The notes: generated by a model from the sequence alone, not told the origin. A stretch of DNA of 64,000 nucleotides from Panax quinquefolius (GCA_020205615.1 CM035168.1:5522237-5586236); one strand, 5' to 3'; shown: positions 1 through 11,306, counted from the stretch's first letter. Translations and numbers: made by a program.

Positions 1-1507
1 ATTGTTTCTAAGGTAAGGGTATTATTTCTTTCAGTATTCATGAAGAGAACTTCATTATTCCATTTTTTTTTATTCATTGCTTGAATAACTCAGATACGCT
101 GATCTACCCTATACTTGGTGAAATTCTTCATTATTCCATTCTTTATCATTATGTTGAATAACTCTTCGCCTATGCCAAGTATACATACGTATAGTGAAAT
201 TCTTCCGTTATTCCATTCTTTATTATTCTGCTTGGAACATCCCGTCACGCGGCGCTTTTACGACCCGGTTCCGTTATTTATTATTCTGTTGGAACATCCT
301 GCTCGGCGCGCAATTTTGCACGACATTCGGTTCCGTTATTTATTATTCTCGTTGAATATCCTCGTCACGTGTTTTACGCACGATCCGGTTCCGTTATTTA
401 TTATTCTGTTGGAATAACCTGTCTGTGTGGTCTATCGCATGCCTGGTGATTTCTTTTGTTATTCCATTCTTTATTATACTCAGTTGGTTAAAGTTTTGAC
501 TTCTATACTCTATGAAATTAGTGGAATATCCTTGATATTTGCGCTTCATCCAGTATCTTTTCATGGAAATATTCTTCTGAGCATTCTTGAATTTTACTCT
601 ACAAAGAAGTATAATGTTGACAATTTGGACGTTATTAGTTCCTGGATAAATTAATTCTTGAACTTGTTTTATTGAATTTTTATATCATTGTCATCATCCT
701 CATGTTTATATTATGTTGAAAGTCATCTGTGGCCTGTAGTGCATAGATGGACTTGGTATGATTATGACCAGGGATTAATCGGTATAATCATGACCGTAAT
801 GTTACAAATGATGTGGTAAAAGTCCTCATCGCCCGTAGTAGTGCATTGATGGACAGCTTGTTGACATGATCATGACCATCGATGAATACACGAATATCCT
901 CGGCCAGAGTGCATGGATAATTTGTGGTTGTGATACTAATGAATATCCTCGGTCGTAGTCTTGGGGGAAGATGTGGATTATTTATTGTCGAGTCCCAAAT
1001 GATACAAGTGATGAAAACCTTTTAAATCATAAAAGATAGTAGATTTTATTCTCACTCGACTTTTAATGGATCGCTTGTTCCACCGCAGCTTAAACTTGAT
1101 GTTTGTTATATTGTATCGCTTTAACACCGTTGAAGGCTAATGATAATTTATTCTGCTTTATCTTAGTCATAATATTTCTTCTCGGGCTAGTTGAGCTCAC
1201 CTTTTTACTTTCATTGTTCTCTTTCAGAAAATGAGAACGTAGCGAGGACTAATCGGGAAACGGAGTGACTATCCGTATAATAGCATTAGTAGTCCTCACT
1301 ATTCTCGTTAAATAGTGTGATAATAAATATAATGAGGACTCAATTGAGTGTGGATATTATCTAGATGACAATATTTGTATTAAAACTCATAACATATGTT
1401 TTGTCGTATTTTACACGACTGTTGTATAATTAAGTTATATTTGAATTTTGTACCATGTATTTGACGACTCAAGATAGGTGATGTATACCTATTTTGGGGG
1501 CGCCACA
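1..1507 (+). repeat. 5' LTR of gypsy A (3' part only)
   Basis: This matches 7,592-9,040 of the right LTR. It ends in CGCCACA directly before a degenerate primer site. It contains the array of imperfect TTATTCCATTCTTTATTATT units (about 40-480) and the GTGCATGGATGGA-type units (about 720-970). About 1.2 kb of the LTR lies left of the window. Confidence 0.85.
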
Positions 1508-1520
1508 ACAATATCAAAGC
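1508..1520 (+). other. Primer binding site of gypsy A (degenerate, tRNA-iMet type)
   Basis: ATATCAAAGC follows the LTR end. Copy B has the fuller TGGTATCAAAGC at 46,233. Complementarity to the 3' end of initiator tRNA-Met is usual for plant gypsy elements. Confidence 0.6.
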
Positions 1521-1689
1521 TTAGGGATATGATCCTCGCTAAGATGTGAGACAAGAACTAGGAGGGAGAGACGGGAATTCCTTCACTAAGTATGACCTAC
1601 CTAAATTTATTTGATATTTAATTGGTCGGTTGAGTATAGGATAATATGTGATATGTTAATTAACCCTTGTTTTGTGGCAGTATTTGAAA

Positions 1690-2780
1690 ATGACATCCGA
1701 GAATGTTGAGAACATCAATGAAGCACAGGAGACCGTTGAGTCTCCACATATCAATAATCAGGATAATGTGCATCAGGAAGGCGATAATCCTCGTGCAAAT
1801 AAATAACACCGACTGTGATGATGAACGATGGAATGTTCGGAGGCTTTATGCAATTCATGTAACATCAGGCAAGAGCGGCTCCTGTACAAAATGTAGGTGG
1901 AAACACTGGCAACTCTCGGACGGTCACCGCTAAGCAGTTCAAGGAACTGGGACCACCGGAGTTTTTTGGAGAGCTAAAACCACTTAAGGCGAGAGACGTG
2001 TATAAAGCGGATCTGCAAGATATTTGATGTCTGGGATGCTCCAAGGAGAAAAGGTTCCTTTGCCACCTTCATGTTATGCGGCAGAGGCGATTACTAGTGG
2101 GAATCAGAAAAACGTACTCAACTCGCCAGACCAAGATGACTTGGGAGAAGTTCCAAGAATTGTTCAACGACAAGTACTTTCCCGAAAGTATTCGGTCACA
2201 TGAAAGAGGTAGAGTTCATCAAGTCGAGCAAAAACAACACGACCGTGTCGCGCAGACGGAGCCAAGTTTGCCGAAGTTGTCCCGGTTTATCCCCCATTTG
2301 GTTGATAATGAGGAGAGAATGATGCGAATGTTTCTAAAAGGTTTAAAACCCGAGATACGCCAATATCTTATCTATCATAAACCGTGTTTGTATTCGGATG
2401 TTGTTAATAGGGCTCGCTTATTGGAGCGCGATAATGAATCAACCCAACCAAAAGAGAGCAACAAAAGAAATGATAATACTAAAGTGATAACAACCATCGA
2501 GCGGTGACAATAAGCGTGGAGGAATCAACATGCCGTAAATGGTAACCACTTCGGTGGTAATCATGGCCAAAACAATAAGAATGAACATTTTAAGAAGAGG
2601 AGATTCAACAATGATGGAAAGACGTCAGCACCATCACCCGTTGTTTAGGAAGGAGAACGACCACCTATCATATGCTTCAAATGCGGGAGGGACACATTAG
2701 TCCAAACTGAGCGATGGCGTCCAAAGCATGTTATAATTGTGGAAGAGAAGGTCACCTAGCCCGATTTTGTTGTTCATCGA
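1690..2780 (+). pseudogene. gag of gypsy A (frameshifted) with CCHC fingers
   Basis: The capsid/nucleocapsid precursor starts at the ATG at 1,690 (MTSENVENINE), 9 bases after a candidate splice acceptor. That frame stops at about 1,806. The gag core resumes at 2,076-2,507, with MTWEKFQELFNDKYFPES and a LKGLKPEIRQYL segment typical of the retrotransposon gag domain. The first zinc finger (ICFKCG, about 2,672) is disrupted. The second, CYNCGREGHLARFC (2,729-2,770), has the full C-X2-C-X4-H-X4-C spacing and lies in the same open frame as the protease. At least three frame changes separate these pieces. Confidence 0.8.
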
Positions 2781-2809
2781 AGACAAGTTCAGCTAGGATG
2801 GAGGCACCA

Positions 2810-3360
2810 AAGGATGTCCCAGAAAAGTCAAAGCCAGTAGTACAAGGGAGAGCGTTTGTCGTGACCTCCCAGAAAGCAAGGAACCCGAACGAGGTCATCA
2901 CGGGTAATCTTATCATAAACTCTAGCGAAGTATATACCTTATTTGATACCGGTTCTACCCATTCTTTTATTTCTCCTACTTGCGCTCAACGCTTAAATTT
3001 GACTCGAGAGAAATTGACTTTGACTTATCTCGTAAAACTCCGCTTGGGAGAAACCTTTATTACATCCACTGTTTATAAGTCTTGTTTGGTTCAAATCGGT
3101 ACCCTCACATTACCTGTCAATTTTATTTCATTGAAAATACTTGCATTTGACGTAATTCTAGGGATTGATTGGTTAACTACTCATCATGCAAAAATTGATT
3201 ATTTTAGTAAAGTTGTTAGCTTTCATATTCCTAACCAACCTATTATGCGAATTCAAGCAAAAAAACAATTAAAATCAATCACTGTCATCTCAAGCCATAA
3301 AGCTATTCGTTTATAGAAAAATGGATGTCAAGCTTTCTTAGCCCATGTCACGGATCTAAA
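2810..3360 (+). pseudogene. Aspartic protease of gypsy A
   Basis: The open frame 2,714-3,316 carries the catalytic motif DTGSTHSFIS at residues 78-87 and the second conserved block VILGIDWL near residue 150. Both are typical of gypsy pepsin-like retroviral proteases that process Gag-Pol. The active-site Asp is present, so this domain is the best preserved in the element. The frame stops at 3,316, and the link to RT (about 3,320-3,510) has further stops. Confidence 0.85.
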
Positions 3361-3419
3361 CAAAAATACGTCAGTTTTGAATAATATTTCTATTGTTAAT
3401 AAATTTCCTGACGTATTCC

Positions 3420-4210
3420 CTGAATAACTTCTTGGCCTACCCCCAGAGCGTGAAATTAAATTTTGTATCGACCTTGAACCCGGTACAAAACCTATTTCTA
3501 AAGCCCCATATCGAATGGCTCCTATTGAACTTCAGGTGTTAGTGACCCAACTGCAGGAATTGTTAAACATCGGTTTCATTCATCCTAGTACGTCTCCTTG
3601 GGGTGCTCCTGTTCTATTCGTGAAAAAGAAAGACGGGAGTATGCGACTTTGTATTGATTATCGAGAGTTGAATCATGTTACCATCAAAAATAGGTACCCA
3701 TTTCCACGTATTGATGACCTGTTTGACCAGTTGCAAGGCGCCAAATTCTTTTCAAAGATTGATCTTCATTCCGGATATCACCAATTGAAGATTAGAACCG
3801 ATGACATTCCAAAGACTTTGAGAACTTCGTAACTCCTCGCAGACGGGCATTATGAATTTCTAGTTATGTCTTTTGGATTGATTAATGCTCCTGCTGCCTT
3901 CATGGATATGATGAACCGAGTATTCAAGGAATATTTGGATCACTTTGTGGTCGTCTTTATTGATGACATCCTTATTTATTCCAAAAGCCGTGAAAATCAT
4001 GAGCAACACTTGAGGCTGATACTTTAAAAGCTTCGTGAATATAAGCTTTATGCCAAGTTAAAGAAATGCGAGTTCTGGCTTGAGGAAGTAGCATTCCGTG
4101 GGCACGTGGTATCAAGTCATGGAATATCTGTTGACCCAACAAAGATTGAAGCTATTCAAAGCTGGGAGCAACCTAAATTAGTGATCAAAGTACGTAGCTT
4201 TCTTTACTAG
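3420..4210 (+). pseudogene. Reverse transcriptase of gypsy A
   Basis: The frame 3,515-3,832 holds fingers/palm motifs of gypsy RT ([42 protein letters not shown]). After a frameshift at about 3,830 the frame continues with [10 protein letters not shown] and the catalytic [10 protein letters not shown] near 3,955-3,985. A stop at about 4,026 and another frameshift near 4,200 interrupt the connection domain. Both Asp residues of the DD pair are present. The first catalytic Asp is in KIDLHSGYH. Confidence 0.88.
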
Positions 4211-4675
4211 CCGTTATTATCGGAGATTCGTAGAAGGGTTTTCTCGAATCGCTACTCCCTTAACTCAGCTGACTTAGAAAGATATAAGATTCGGTTGGAA
4301 CGAGTAATGTGAGAAGAGTTTTCAAGCACTCAAGAGGAGACTCATTTCAGCACCTGTTCTGAAAATACCATCTGGCTCGGAGGGATTTGTCATCTATAGT
4401 AATGCTTTAGGCAAAGGGTTAGGATGTGTTCTCATACAACATGGGAAAGTCATAGCCTATGCCTCTCGACAACTCAAAGAATATGAGAGGAATTATCCTA
4501 CTCATGATCTAGAGTTGGCAAAAATGTTGTTTTTCGCACTTAAAGATTTGGAGGCATTACTTGTATGGGAGAAAGTGGAGATCTTTACTGGATCATAAAA
4601 GCCTCAAATATTTCTTCACTCAAAAGGAACTCAACATGTCGCGACAAATGACGTTGGCTTGAACTTTGAAAGATT
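4211..4675 (+). pseudogene. RNase H of gypsy A, first catalytic Asp changed
   Basis: Short pieces read [18 protein letters not shown] and [16 protein letters not shown], the hallmark of gypsy RNase H. The catalytic aspartate in the family's S-D-A-S motif is Asn here (YSNA, about 4,398). Copy B keeps SDAS at about 49,112. Several frameshifts occur. Confidence 0.75.
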
Positions 4676-5700
4676 ATGAAAGATTACCATCATACCATCC
4701 CGAAAAGCAAACGTGGTAGTGACGCATTGAGTGGAAGATCATATGCGGGTACAAGTGCGATATTGTCAATGCAGAGGCCCATTTTGTATGACTTGCAAAT
4801 GATGAAGATAGAGATAAAGACTCCAGGGACCCACGTGATGATGGCGAATATACGAGTAGAACCGACTTTAATCGATAAAGTTAAAGCTGCTCAAGCTACA
4901 AACCTGGAGCTAATGCATATGAGGAAGAAAGTACAAGAAGGTGCTATGCCGGAAGCAAAAATCGATGAAGAAGGAATACTTCGAGTCAACTCCAAACTTT
5001 GTGTTCCTAACGATCCTGAGTTAAAGTATAAAATCATGATGGAGGCGCACAACACACCATTTGCAATCCATCCTGGGAGTACCAAAATGTATCATGATCT
5101 TTGACATACATTTTGGTGGGGCAATATGAAGAGAGAGATAGCGCTGTTTATCTCAAGGTGTTTAACTTGTCAACGAGTCAAGGCAGAGCATCAAGTACCA
5201 AAAGGTCCATTGCAACCACTTGAAATTCTAGAATGGAAGTGGGAGCACATTACCATGGATTTCGTTACTGGTTTTCCCAAGGTTTCTCAAGGCATAGATG
5301 CAATTTGGGTCATTGTTGATAGATTGACCAAGTCTGCTCATTTCTTACTAATACGATAAACTTATATACTTGAACGTCTTGCTCGTATGTATATAAACGA
5401 GATTGTAAGACTGCATGGTATGCCAGTATCCTTAGTTTTTGATCGAGACCCAAGATTCACTTCACAATTTTGGGTTAGTTTACAAAAAGCTATGGGCACG
5501 GATTTACGATTTAGTTCGATAGATATCATCCTCGCATTTTACGGACAATCGAGAGGACTATTCAAAACTCTTGAAGATTTATTAAGACTCGTGTCCTTGA
5601 CTTCAAGGAAGTTGGGACAAGTTCTTACCATCGGTGGAGTTTTCTTACAACAACAGCTTATCAAACAAGTATTAGCATGGCTCCATTCGAGGCGCTAGAT
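4676..5700 (+). pseudogene. Integrase (zinc-binding and core) of gypsy A
   Basis: The zinc-binding part spans HNTPFAIHPGS to CLTCQR (about 5,045-5,175), with an in-frame stop at 5,102 between the His and Cys pairs. The core includes ITMDFVTGFPKVSQGIDAIW (first catalytic Asp, about 5,255) and LVFDRDPRFTSQFW (second Asp, about 5,440). Where the third catalytic residue lies, copy A reads GQSRGLFKTLEDLLR, whereas copy B still has an E-R-T-I-Q-T-L block. The frame ends at 5,698. Confidence 0.82.
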
Positions 5701-5843
5701 GGGAGAAAGTGTCATTCTCCAATATCTTTGGGATGAGGTGGGTGAAGCAACGTTGTTGGGACCGGAGTTGGTACGTATGACTACGGAAAAGATTCAAACG
5801 ATCCGACAACGATAAAACCCTCACAAGACCGATAAAAAGAGTT

Positions 5844-6329
5844 TTGGCCGATCTTCATCGAAAGGACGTGGAATTCAATATTGGAGATCATGTGTTATTA
5901 CGTGTTGCTCCATGGAAAGGAGTTACGAGATTTGGAAAGAGAGGAAAGCTCAATCATCGATTCATTGGCCCATTTTTAATCCTCGATCGAGTAGGGACTG
6001 TAGCCTCTAGACTCGCTTTACCGCCAAGTATGTCTCGTGTTCATAACGTTTTTTATATATCCATGTTATGTAAATTTGAGAAAGAACCGAACCACATTAT
6101 TGAGTTAGAACCAGACGAAATAGCGGAAGATTTAACGTATGAAGAGGTTTCTGTTCAAATCTTGGATAAAAAGGAATATATTCTACGCTCCAAGGTTATA
6201 CCTCAAGTCAAAGTTTTATGGAGGAACAACGATGTTGAGGAAATGACATGGGAGTTAGAATCTGAAATAAAATCAAGGTATCCTAACCTCTTCGACATAC
6301 CGTATCGCACTCCTAATTTCGAGGGCTAA
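5844..6329 (+). pseudogene. Integrase C-terminus with chromodomain-like tail (gypsy A)
   Basis: This 161-residue open frame begins with the GPY/F-like region (GDHVLLRVAPWKGV, HRFIGPFLIL, HNVFYISML). It ends with VKVLWRNNDVEEMTWELES followed by KSRYPNLF. The ending fits the degenerate chromodomain of plant Tekay/Del elements, which is thought to help target integration to heterochromatin (family knowledge). It stops at 6,329, 19 bases before the 3' LTR. Confidence 0.85.
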
Positions 6330-6337
6330 ATTTCATA

Positions 6338-6348
6338 AGAAGGGAGAT
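6338..6348 (+). other. Polypurine tract of gypsy A
   Basis: AGAAGGGAGAT lies directly before the LTR start TGTTAGACCCC. This is the expected primer site for plus-strand DNA synthesis. Confidence 0.7.
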
Positions 6349-7475
6349 TGTTAGACCCCAACTTTTATGAATAAAGATGAATTTTCTATAATTATCATTT
6401 TTTTTGAATATTATGGAATGAATTTGATATAATGTTATAGTTGTGGGTAATAGTTATAAATTTTGCAAAGTACGCAAGTTGTTATATAATATTCGATTGG
6501 TCGGGGAATATTCGTTTTAATAGGAAATATTCGTATGACGACACAATCATTGGTGGACCCCACAACGGAATTATTTTCGGATTGAGAAAACGACAAAAAT
6601 ATTTTATGAAAATAACGGCGGAAGTTTTATCGTTAACTATCGAAACACCCGGTGTTAAAAGTACAGGAATACGCGTGGTTGCATAGTAGCAAATGGTATT
6701 GATTATTGATGCTTACGTGAGAAGTCACTCAGTTTTGTCAATTATTGCTTCAGTAATTGTTGTATAGTATCTCACGTTAATTGATTCAATTATTGTAGAT
6801 ATTTTATATATTATTAAATCAATAATTCAGACGATGAAGTTATTAATATTATTATTTGCAATATTAACGATGTCTCGTAAGTTCTACCAATAAGAGGTTT
6901 GGTCACCTAATCAAGCTACCAATAGGAGAGAAATCCTTATCGAAAGCCCCTCTTCCTCGGGAACGACAATTCAGTCGATTAATAGTGTGAATTATAATAA
7001 TGATGATGAAATTTTGTTTTATTAATATTATTAATGTAATAAAACAGAAAAGCTTTTTATATAAAAATGTAATACTTTTATAAAGTTATTCGCTTTATTA
7101 GACTATAAATAAAATATATTATATTCTATTATGACATAGTGTTTTATATAGTAAAATCTCTTTATATAAAAAATGTAATACTTTTATAAAGTTATTCGCT
7201 TTATTAGACTATAAATAGAATATATTATATTTTATTATTATAAGTGTTTGCATAAGTGCTCGATAAGTATTTTACATAGTAAATTTTTTTATATAAAAAA
7301 TGTAATACTTTTATAAAGTTATTCATTTTATTAGATTATAAATAGAATATATTATATTTTATTTAAAAGATTTTTGTTTTATTAGAATATTTTATAGTAA
7401 ACCAATCGACCGTCTGCTTAAAAGTAAATCAATCAAGTCGACCGCTTCAGAATTAGTTATTATTCACCATTCACC

Positions 7476-7483
7476 TATAAATA
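7476..7483 (+). promoter_or_regulatory. TATA box in the gypsy LTR
   Basis: TATAAATA is followed about 50 bases later by a purine-rich GAGAGAGAAACTATAGAGAG leader. The block is conserved at 44,603 (TATAAAAA) and 52,211 in element B, and on the minus strand at 18,872 and 24,782 in the non-autonomous element. The U3/R boundary probably lies about 30 bases downstream. Confidence 0.6.
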
Positions 7484-7619
7484 GAAGCTCATTCCTTCAT
7501 TATTTCTTACGAATTCAATTAAACTCTGAGAGAGAAACTATAGAGAGAAAGAAAAAAAGTATTCTCGCTACTTCACTACTTCTATATCCAAATTGTTCTA
7601 AGGTAAGGGGTATTATTTC

Positions 7620-8030
7620 TTTCAGATTCATGAAGAGAACTTCATTATTCCATTTTTTTATTCTCATTGGAATAACTCAGTATACGCTGGCTTTACCCTA
7701 TACTTGGTGAAATTCTTCTCGTTATTCCATTCTTTATCATTATGTTGAATAACCTGCTTATGCCAAGCACCGCATACACGGTAAAATTCTTCATTATTCC
7801 ATCCTTTATTATTCTTCGTTGGAACATCCTGTCTGCAAGTGCGCATTACTGCATGACATTTATTATTCCGTTATTTATTATTCTATTGGAACATTCTCAG
7901 GTGCAATTTTCACCGACCGGTTCCGTTATTTATTATTTTATTATTCGTTGGATAACCTATCTGTGGTGGTCTATCGCATGCCCGGTGATTTCTTTTGTTA
8001 TTCCATTCTTTATTATACTCAAATGGTTAA
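7620..8030 (+). repeat. Tandem array of about 60-bp units in the LTR leader
   Basis: Imperfect units of the type CCGTTATTTATTATTCTGTTGGAA or CGTTATTCCATTCTTTATTATT alternate with variable 25-35 base spacers. The same array occurs at about 40-480, 44,755-45,210 and 52,370-52,860, and inverted at 18,180-18,760 and 24,090-24,625. Confidence 0.75.
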
Positions 8031-9040
8031 AGTTTTGACTTTCTATACTCCATGAAATTAGTGGAATATCCTCGATATTTGCGCTTCATCCAAAGATTTT
8101 CATGGAAATATTCTTCTGAACATTCTTGAATTTTACTCGACAAAGAAGTATCATGTTGACAATTTAGACGTTCTTAGTTCCTGGATAAATTAATTCTTGA
8201 ACTTGTTTTATTGAATTCTTATATCATTGTCATCATCCTCATGTTTATATTATGTTGAAAGTCATCTGTGGCCTGTAGTGCATAGATAGACTTGGTATGA
8301 TTATGACCAGGGATTAATCGGTATAATCATAACCGTAATGTTATAAATGATGTGGTAAAAGTCCTCATTGGCCCGTAATGCATTGATGGACAGTTGTTGA
8401 CATGATCATGACCATTGGTGAATACACGAATATCCTTGGCTCGTAGTGCATGGATAATTTGTGGTTGTGATACTAATGAATATCCTCGGTAGTAGTCGTG
8501 TGGATGATGTGGATTATTTATTGTCGAGTCCCAAAGATAAAAGTGATTAAAACCTTTTAAATCATAAAAGATAGTAGATTTTATTCTCTACTCGACTCTT
8601 TTAATGAATTACTTGTTCACCGCAGCTAAACTTGATGTTTGTTATATTGTATCGCTTAAACATTGTTGAAGGCTAACGATAATTTATTCTCAGATTATCT
8701 TAGTCATAATATTTCTTCGGGCTAGTTGAGCTCACCCTTTTACTTTCATTATTCTCTTCAGGAAATTAGAACGTAGCAGGGACTAGTCGAGGAACGGAGT
8801 GACAGTCCAGATAATAGCATTAGTAGTCCTCACTATTCTGTTAAATAGTGTGATAATAAATGTAATGAGGACTCAATTGAGTGTGGATATTATCTAGATG
8901 ACAATATTTGTATTAAAACTCACAACATATGTTTTGTCGTATTTTACACTATTATTGTATAATTAAGTTGTATTTGAATTTTGTACCATGTATTTGGCGA
9001 CTCAAGATAGGTGATGTATACGTATTTTCGGGGCGTCATA

Positions 9041-9041
9041 C

Positions 9042-9081
<40 letters not shown>

Positions 9082-9092
9082 CGGGGCGTCAT
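9041..9092. repeat. (AT)n microsatellite and duplicated LTR end
   Basis: About 35 bases of (AT)n sit between two copies of TATTTTCGGGGCGTCAT, the last bases of the LTR. The second copy abuts pararetroviral DNA. Confidence 0.8.
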
Positions 9093-9120
9093 ATTAGTCT
9101 TTGTTTACTCAAAGACTAAT
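9093..9120. other. Hairpin at the LTR/virus junction
   Basis: ATTAGTCTTTG and CAAAGACTAAT form a perfect 11-bp inverted repeat with a 6-base loop. Its right half is the truncated end of the viral RNase H reading. Confidence 0.7.
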
Positions 9121-9407
9121 GAAAGAATTTCTTTTTTAATAGTACTATATTTTGATTGTGTAATATTCCATGCGCCGGAATGAAATCGAACAATTTGTTC
9201 AGGGGAATCGGATGTTAATTTTTGTTTAAGAATGCCTCCGAATCCAATATCTGAGGCGTCGGTCTCAACTATTTTGAACGCTGAATCATTGGAAATGCCA
9301 AGGCAGGGCAATGTCTTGACATATTTTTTAACTTGTTGGACTGCAGAAGTATGAATGTCAGTCCAAGGTGGAGGATTATTTTGCAAATTTGAAAAAGAGG
9401 TTTGCAA
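9105..9407 (-). pseudogene. Pararetrovirus RNase H, N-terminal part (copy 1)
   Basis: This 100-residue open frame contains VETDASDIGFGG, the first catalytic Asp motif of viral RNase H, and SKYSTIKKEILSLVFE, the helix carrying the catalytic Glu. A stop then coincides with the junction to foreign DNA, so the rest of the domain is absent. This segment is deleted in copy 2. Confidence 0.8.
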
Positions 9408-9410
9408 ATC

Positions 9411-10402
9411 TTCCCGAGATTCTTGTAGAACTCACTATATAATTCAAATGAGCCAAGAAATCTCTGCAGTTGGGTTTTATTGTTATCTTATCTCGGGAAC
9501 TTGTCAATGAATTGAATAGCTCGCTCAATAGGTCGTGAACTTGTCCATCAAGATATTAAGACCAAGAAACCTTATTCTGACCAAACAGTCGCATTTGGAA
9601 GGAGAAAGAACAAGACCATTTACTTTAATAGTAGTGAAGAACGACTTTAAATGTTTTTTCGTGTTCTTCAATAGTCTTTGAGTAAACAAGAATGTCGTCG
9701 ATATAAACAACGATAAAAATGGTGAAAAGGGTTTAATATGTCATTGAGTATATTTTGAAATTCATTTGGAGCATTTTTAGGCCAAATGCTTGAACATTCC
9801 ATTCGTAATGTCCAAACGGAGTGGTGAATGCTGTTTTGTACTGATCATCGGGATGAATGGCAATTTGCCGAAAACCGGATTTAAGGTCAAATTCTATCAA
9901 AAATGGTGGCATTACTTAACCTATTGATAAGGTCGTCCTTATTGGGAAGGGGTACCTAATCCATTCTAAGACCTTGTTCAATGGTTTGTAATTAATAACT
10001 AAACGGGTACACCTCTTTCTTTTTCTCGCTTCATTATCGATATAAAAAAGGCGGAGAGCAAGACCAAGGGGATTTACTGTGTTTAATTAATCCTTTATTG
10101 AGGAGATCATTGATTTCATTTTTACATAACTCCATTTGTTCATGACTCATCTGAATAGGTCTAGCTTTAGTGGGAATTAAATGTTCTTTGAATTCCTTAG
10201 CATAAGGAAGTCTAACCATATGTTTCTTCCTATGCCAAAAGGCATTGGGGGAATCAGAACAAAGGTTATTCTTCATGTAGATTTTTAATTCTTCAATTTT
10301 TAACAGAATTTCTTTATTTTGAAGTTGTTCTTCAATTCTTTTGTATTTGATTTCCTCTTTTAAGAAATTCAAATGTGTAGATTTACAGTTTATTAAATTC
10401 AA
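9411..10402 (-). pseudogene. Pararetrovirus reverse transcriptase (copy 1)
   Basis: The N-terminal part (10,034-10,402) has ARPIQMSHEQMELCKNEI and GLIKHSKSPWS, typical of caulimovirid RT. The palm lies between 9,713 and 10,033 in several frames, with the YIDD catalytic codons at about 9,697-9,708. The thumb side (9,525-9,710) reads HLKSFFTTIKVNGLVLSPSK and FLGLNI. Frameshifts at about 10,034, 9,900 and 9,710 break it. A stretch of about 300 bp of this RT recurs inverted at 14,660-14,965. Confidence 0.85.
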
Positions 10403-10485
10403 TGACTTAGAAATGGATTCTTCTTGAATGTATTTTAAATCTCTTTCTTTTGGTTTAATAAGAAATTTAAATGTTATTTTCTTTC

Positions 10486-10884
10486 CTAAATGTTTACAGG
10501 TAAGTCCTTCATTACTAGTCGTAAAAGGGAAAATAAATATATAAATGGTAAACCCAAAATAATTTTATCTGTAAGATTGCGAATCAGAACAAAAGATGTT
10601 TTGAAACACATGTTATCTTGACAAATATGTACTTTAGGTAATTTATATTTTATTTCCATTTGACTACCATTAGCTGAATTCAATTTTTCACTGGTTTTTT
10701 TGTAATATTTAGTTGGGATTAGACCTTCCTGGATACAATTTAAATCAAGACTTTTTATGTCTACCAAGGCAGTAAGTTGTATTGAAAAGTTTTTATCCAC
10801 AACTAGGTTAATAGAAACATACCATTTCTGAATGGTGATGTCTTTAATTCTTTTAAGTGAAAGACCTTGAATAAATAAGTCCAA
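10486..10884 (-). pseudogene. Pararetrovirus aspartic protease (copy 1)
   Basis: The 132-residue frame contains LTALVD followed by DLNCIQEGLIPTKYY and later IILGLPFIY, matching the flap and second conserved block of caulimovirid proteases. The catalytic D-[ST]-G triplet is not readable after LVD. In copy 2 (near 54,985) the same spot is disrupted in a different way, so the lesion may be a base-call problem next to CTG rather than a shared mutation. Confidence 0.75.
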
Positions 10885-10889
10885 ATAGC

Positions 10890-11300
10890 TTTAGTACCGG
10901 ATGATTACGGTTCATCGTGATTTTCATCACTTGATGAGGAATTATTGATCTGAAGATCGCTTTCTATCTAAGTCTTTCCTTAGAGTAGAGACTTCTATTT
11001 TAAATTAGCAATTTCTTTCTTTAATTTATTAACTTCCGATTTAATTTCAAAGACTGACTTCTTTAATCGGAGATTTAAATCTTTCCAAAGTTTTATTAAG
11101 ACTAAAATTGGTTTCTCTTTAGCTTTAATAAACTTATCGCTTTCTCTATTGTCTTTAGTTAATAAATCTTTTAAGCTGTTTTGTGTATTGGGCTTTTAAC
11201 TTAGGATCGGTGATTTTACTAATCAAGTCAATTAACAAAGAACTCTCTTCATCATCTTTGTTAATTACATTAATCTTTTTAGTCTGAAGAATTTTCGCCG
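10890..11300 (-). pseudogene. Coiled-coil linker between coat finger and protease (copy 1)
   Basis: Broken frames contain SLLIDLISKITDPKLKAQY and a Lys/Glu/Ile-rich heptad stretch (EVNKLKKEIANLKIEVSTL). A charged helical region at this place is seen in petuvirus-like polyproteins (inference). There are several stops, and no activity is assigned. Confidence 0.5.
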
Positions 11301-11306
11301 CAATTA

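Larger units (their letters stand above)
1..9040 (+). mobile_element. Ty3/gypsy Tekay/Del-like element A (5' LTR cut by window edge)
   Basis: The order is LTR, tRNA-Met type primer site, gag with CCHC fingers, aspartic protease, RT, RNase H, integrase, chromodomain-like tail, purine tract, LTR. This is the Ty3/gypsy order. The C-terminal motif VKVLWRNNDVEEMTWE resembles the chromodomain-like tail of plant Tekay/Del chromoviruses (family knowledge). The reading frame is broken many times, so the copy looks inactive, but part of the breakage may be consensus error because copy B breaks at different places. The same insertion recurs at 43,482-53,760. Confidence 0.9.
6349..9040 (+). repeat. 3' LTR of gypsy A (about 2.7 kb)
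   Basis: It starts TGTTAGACCCCAAC and ends GGGGCGTCATA, where the normal end is GCGCCACA. It is AT-rich at 6,960-7,400 and then has a promoter block and tandem repeat units at 7,620-8,030. It matches both LTRs of element B. An (AT)n tract and a second copy of the last 15 bases of the LTR follow directly. Confidence 0.88.

Noticed and set aside
115..654. Open frames in the LTR rich in Phe/Ile/Leu
   Set aside because: They come from the TTATTCC/TTTATTATT repeat array and change from copy to copy. The same holds at 7,742-8,055, 18,458-18,643 and 24,104-24,624.
1703..1933. Open frame of 76 codons overlapping gag
   Set aside because: It is a shadow frame of the frameshifted gag start.
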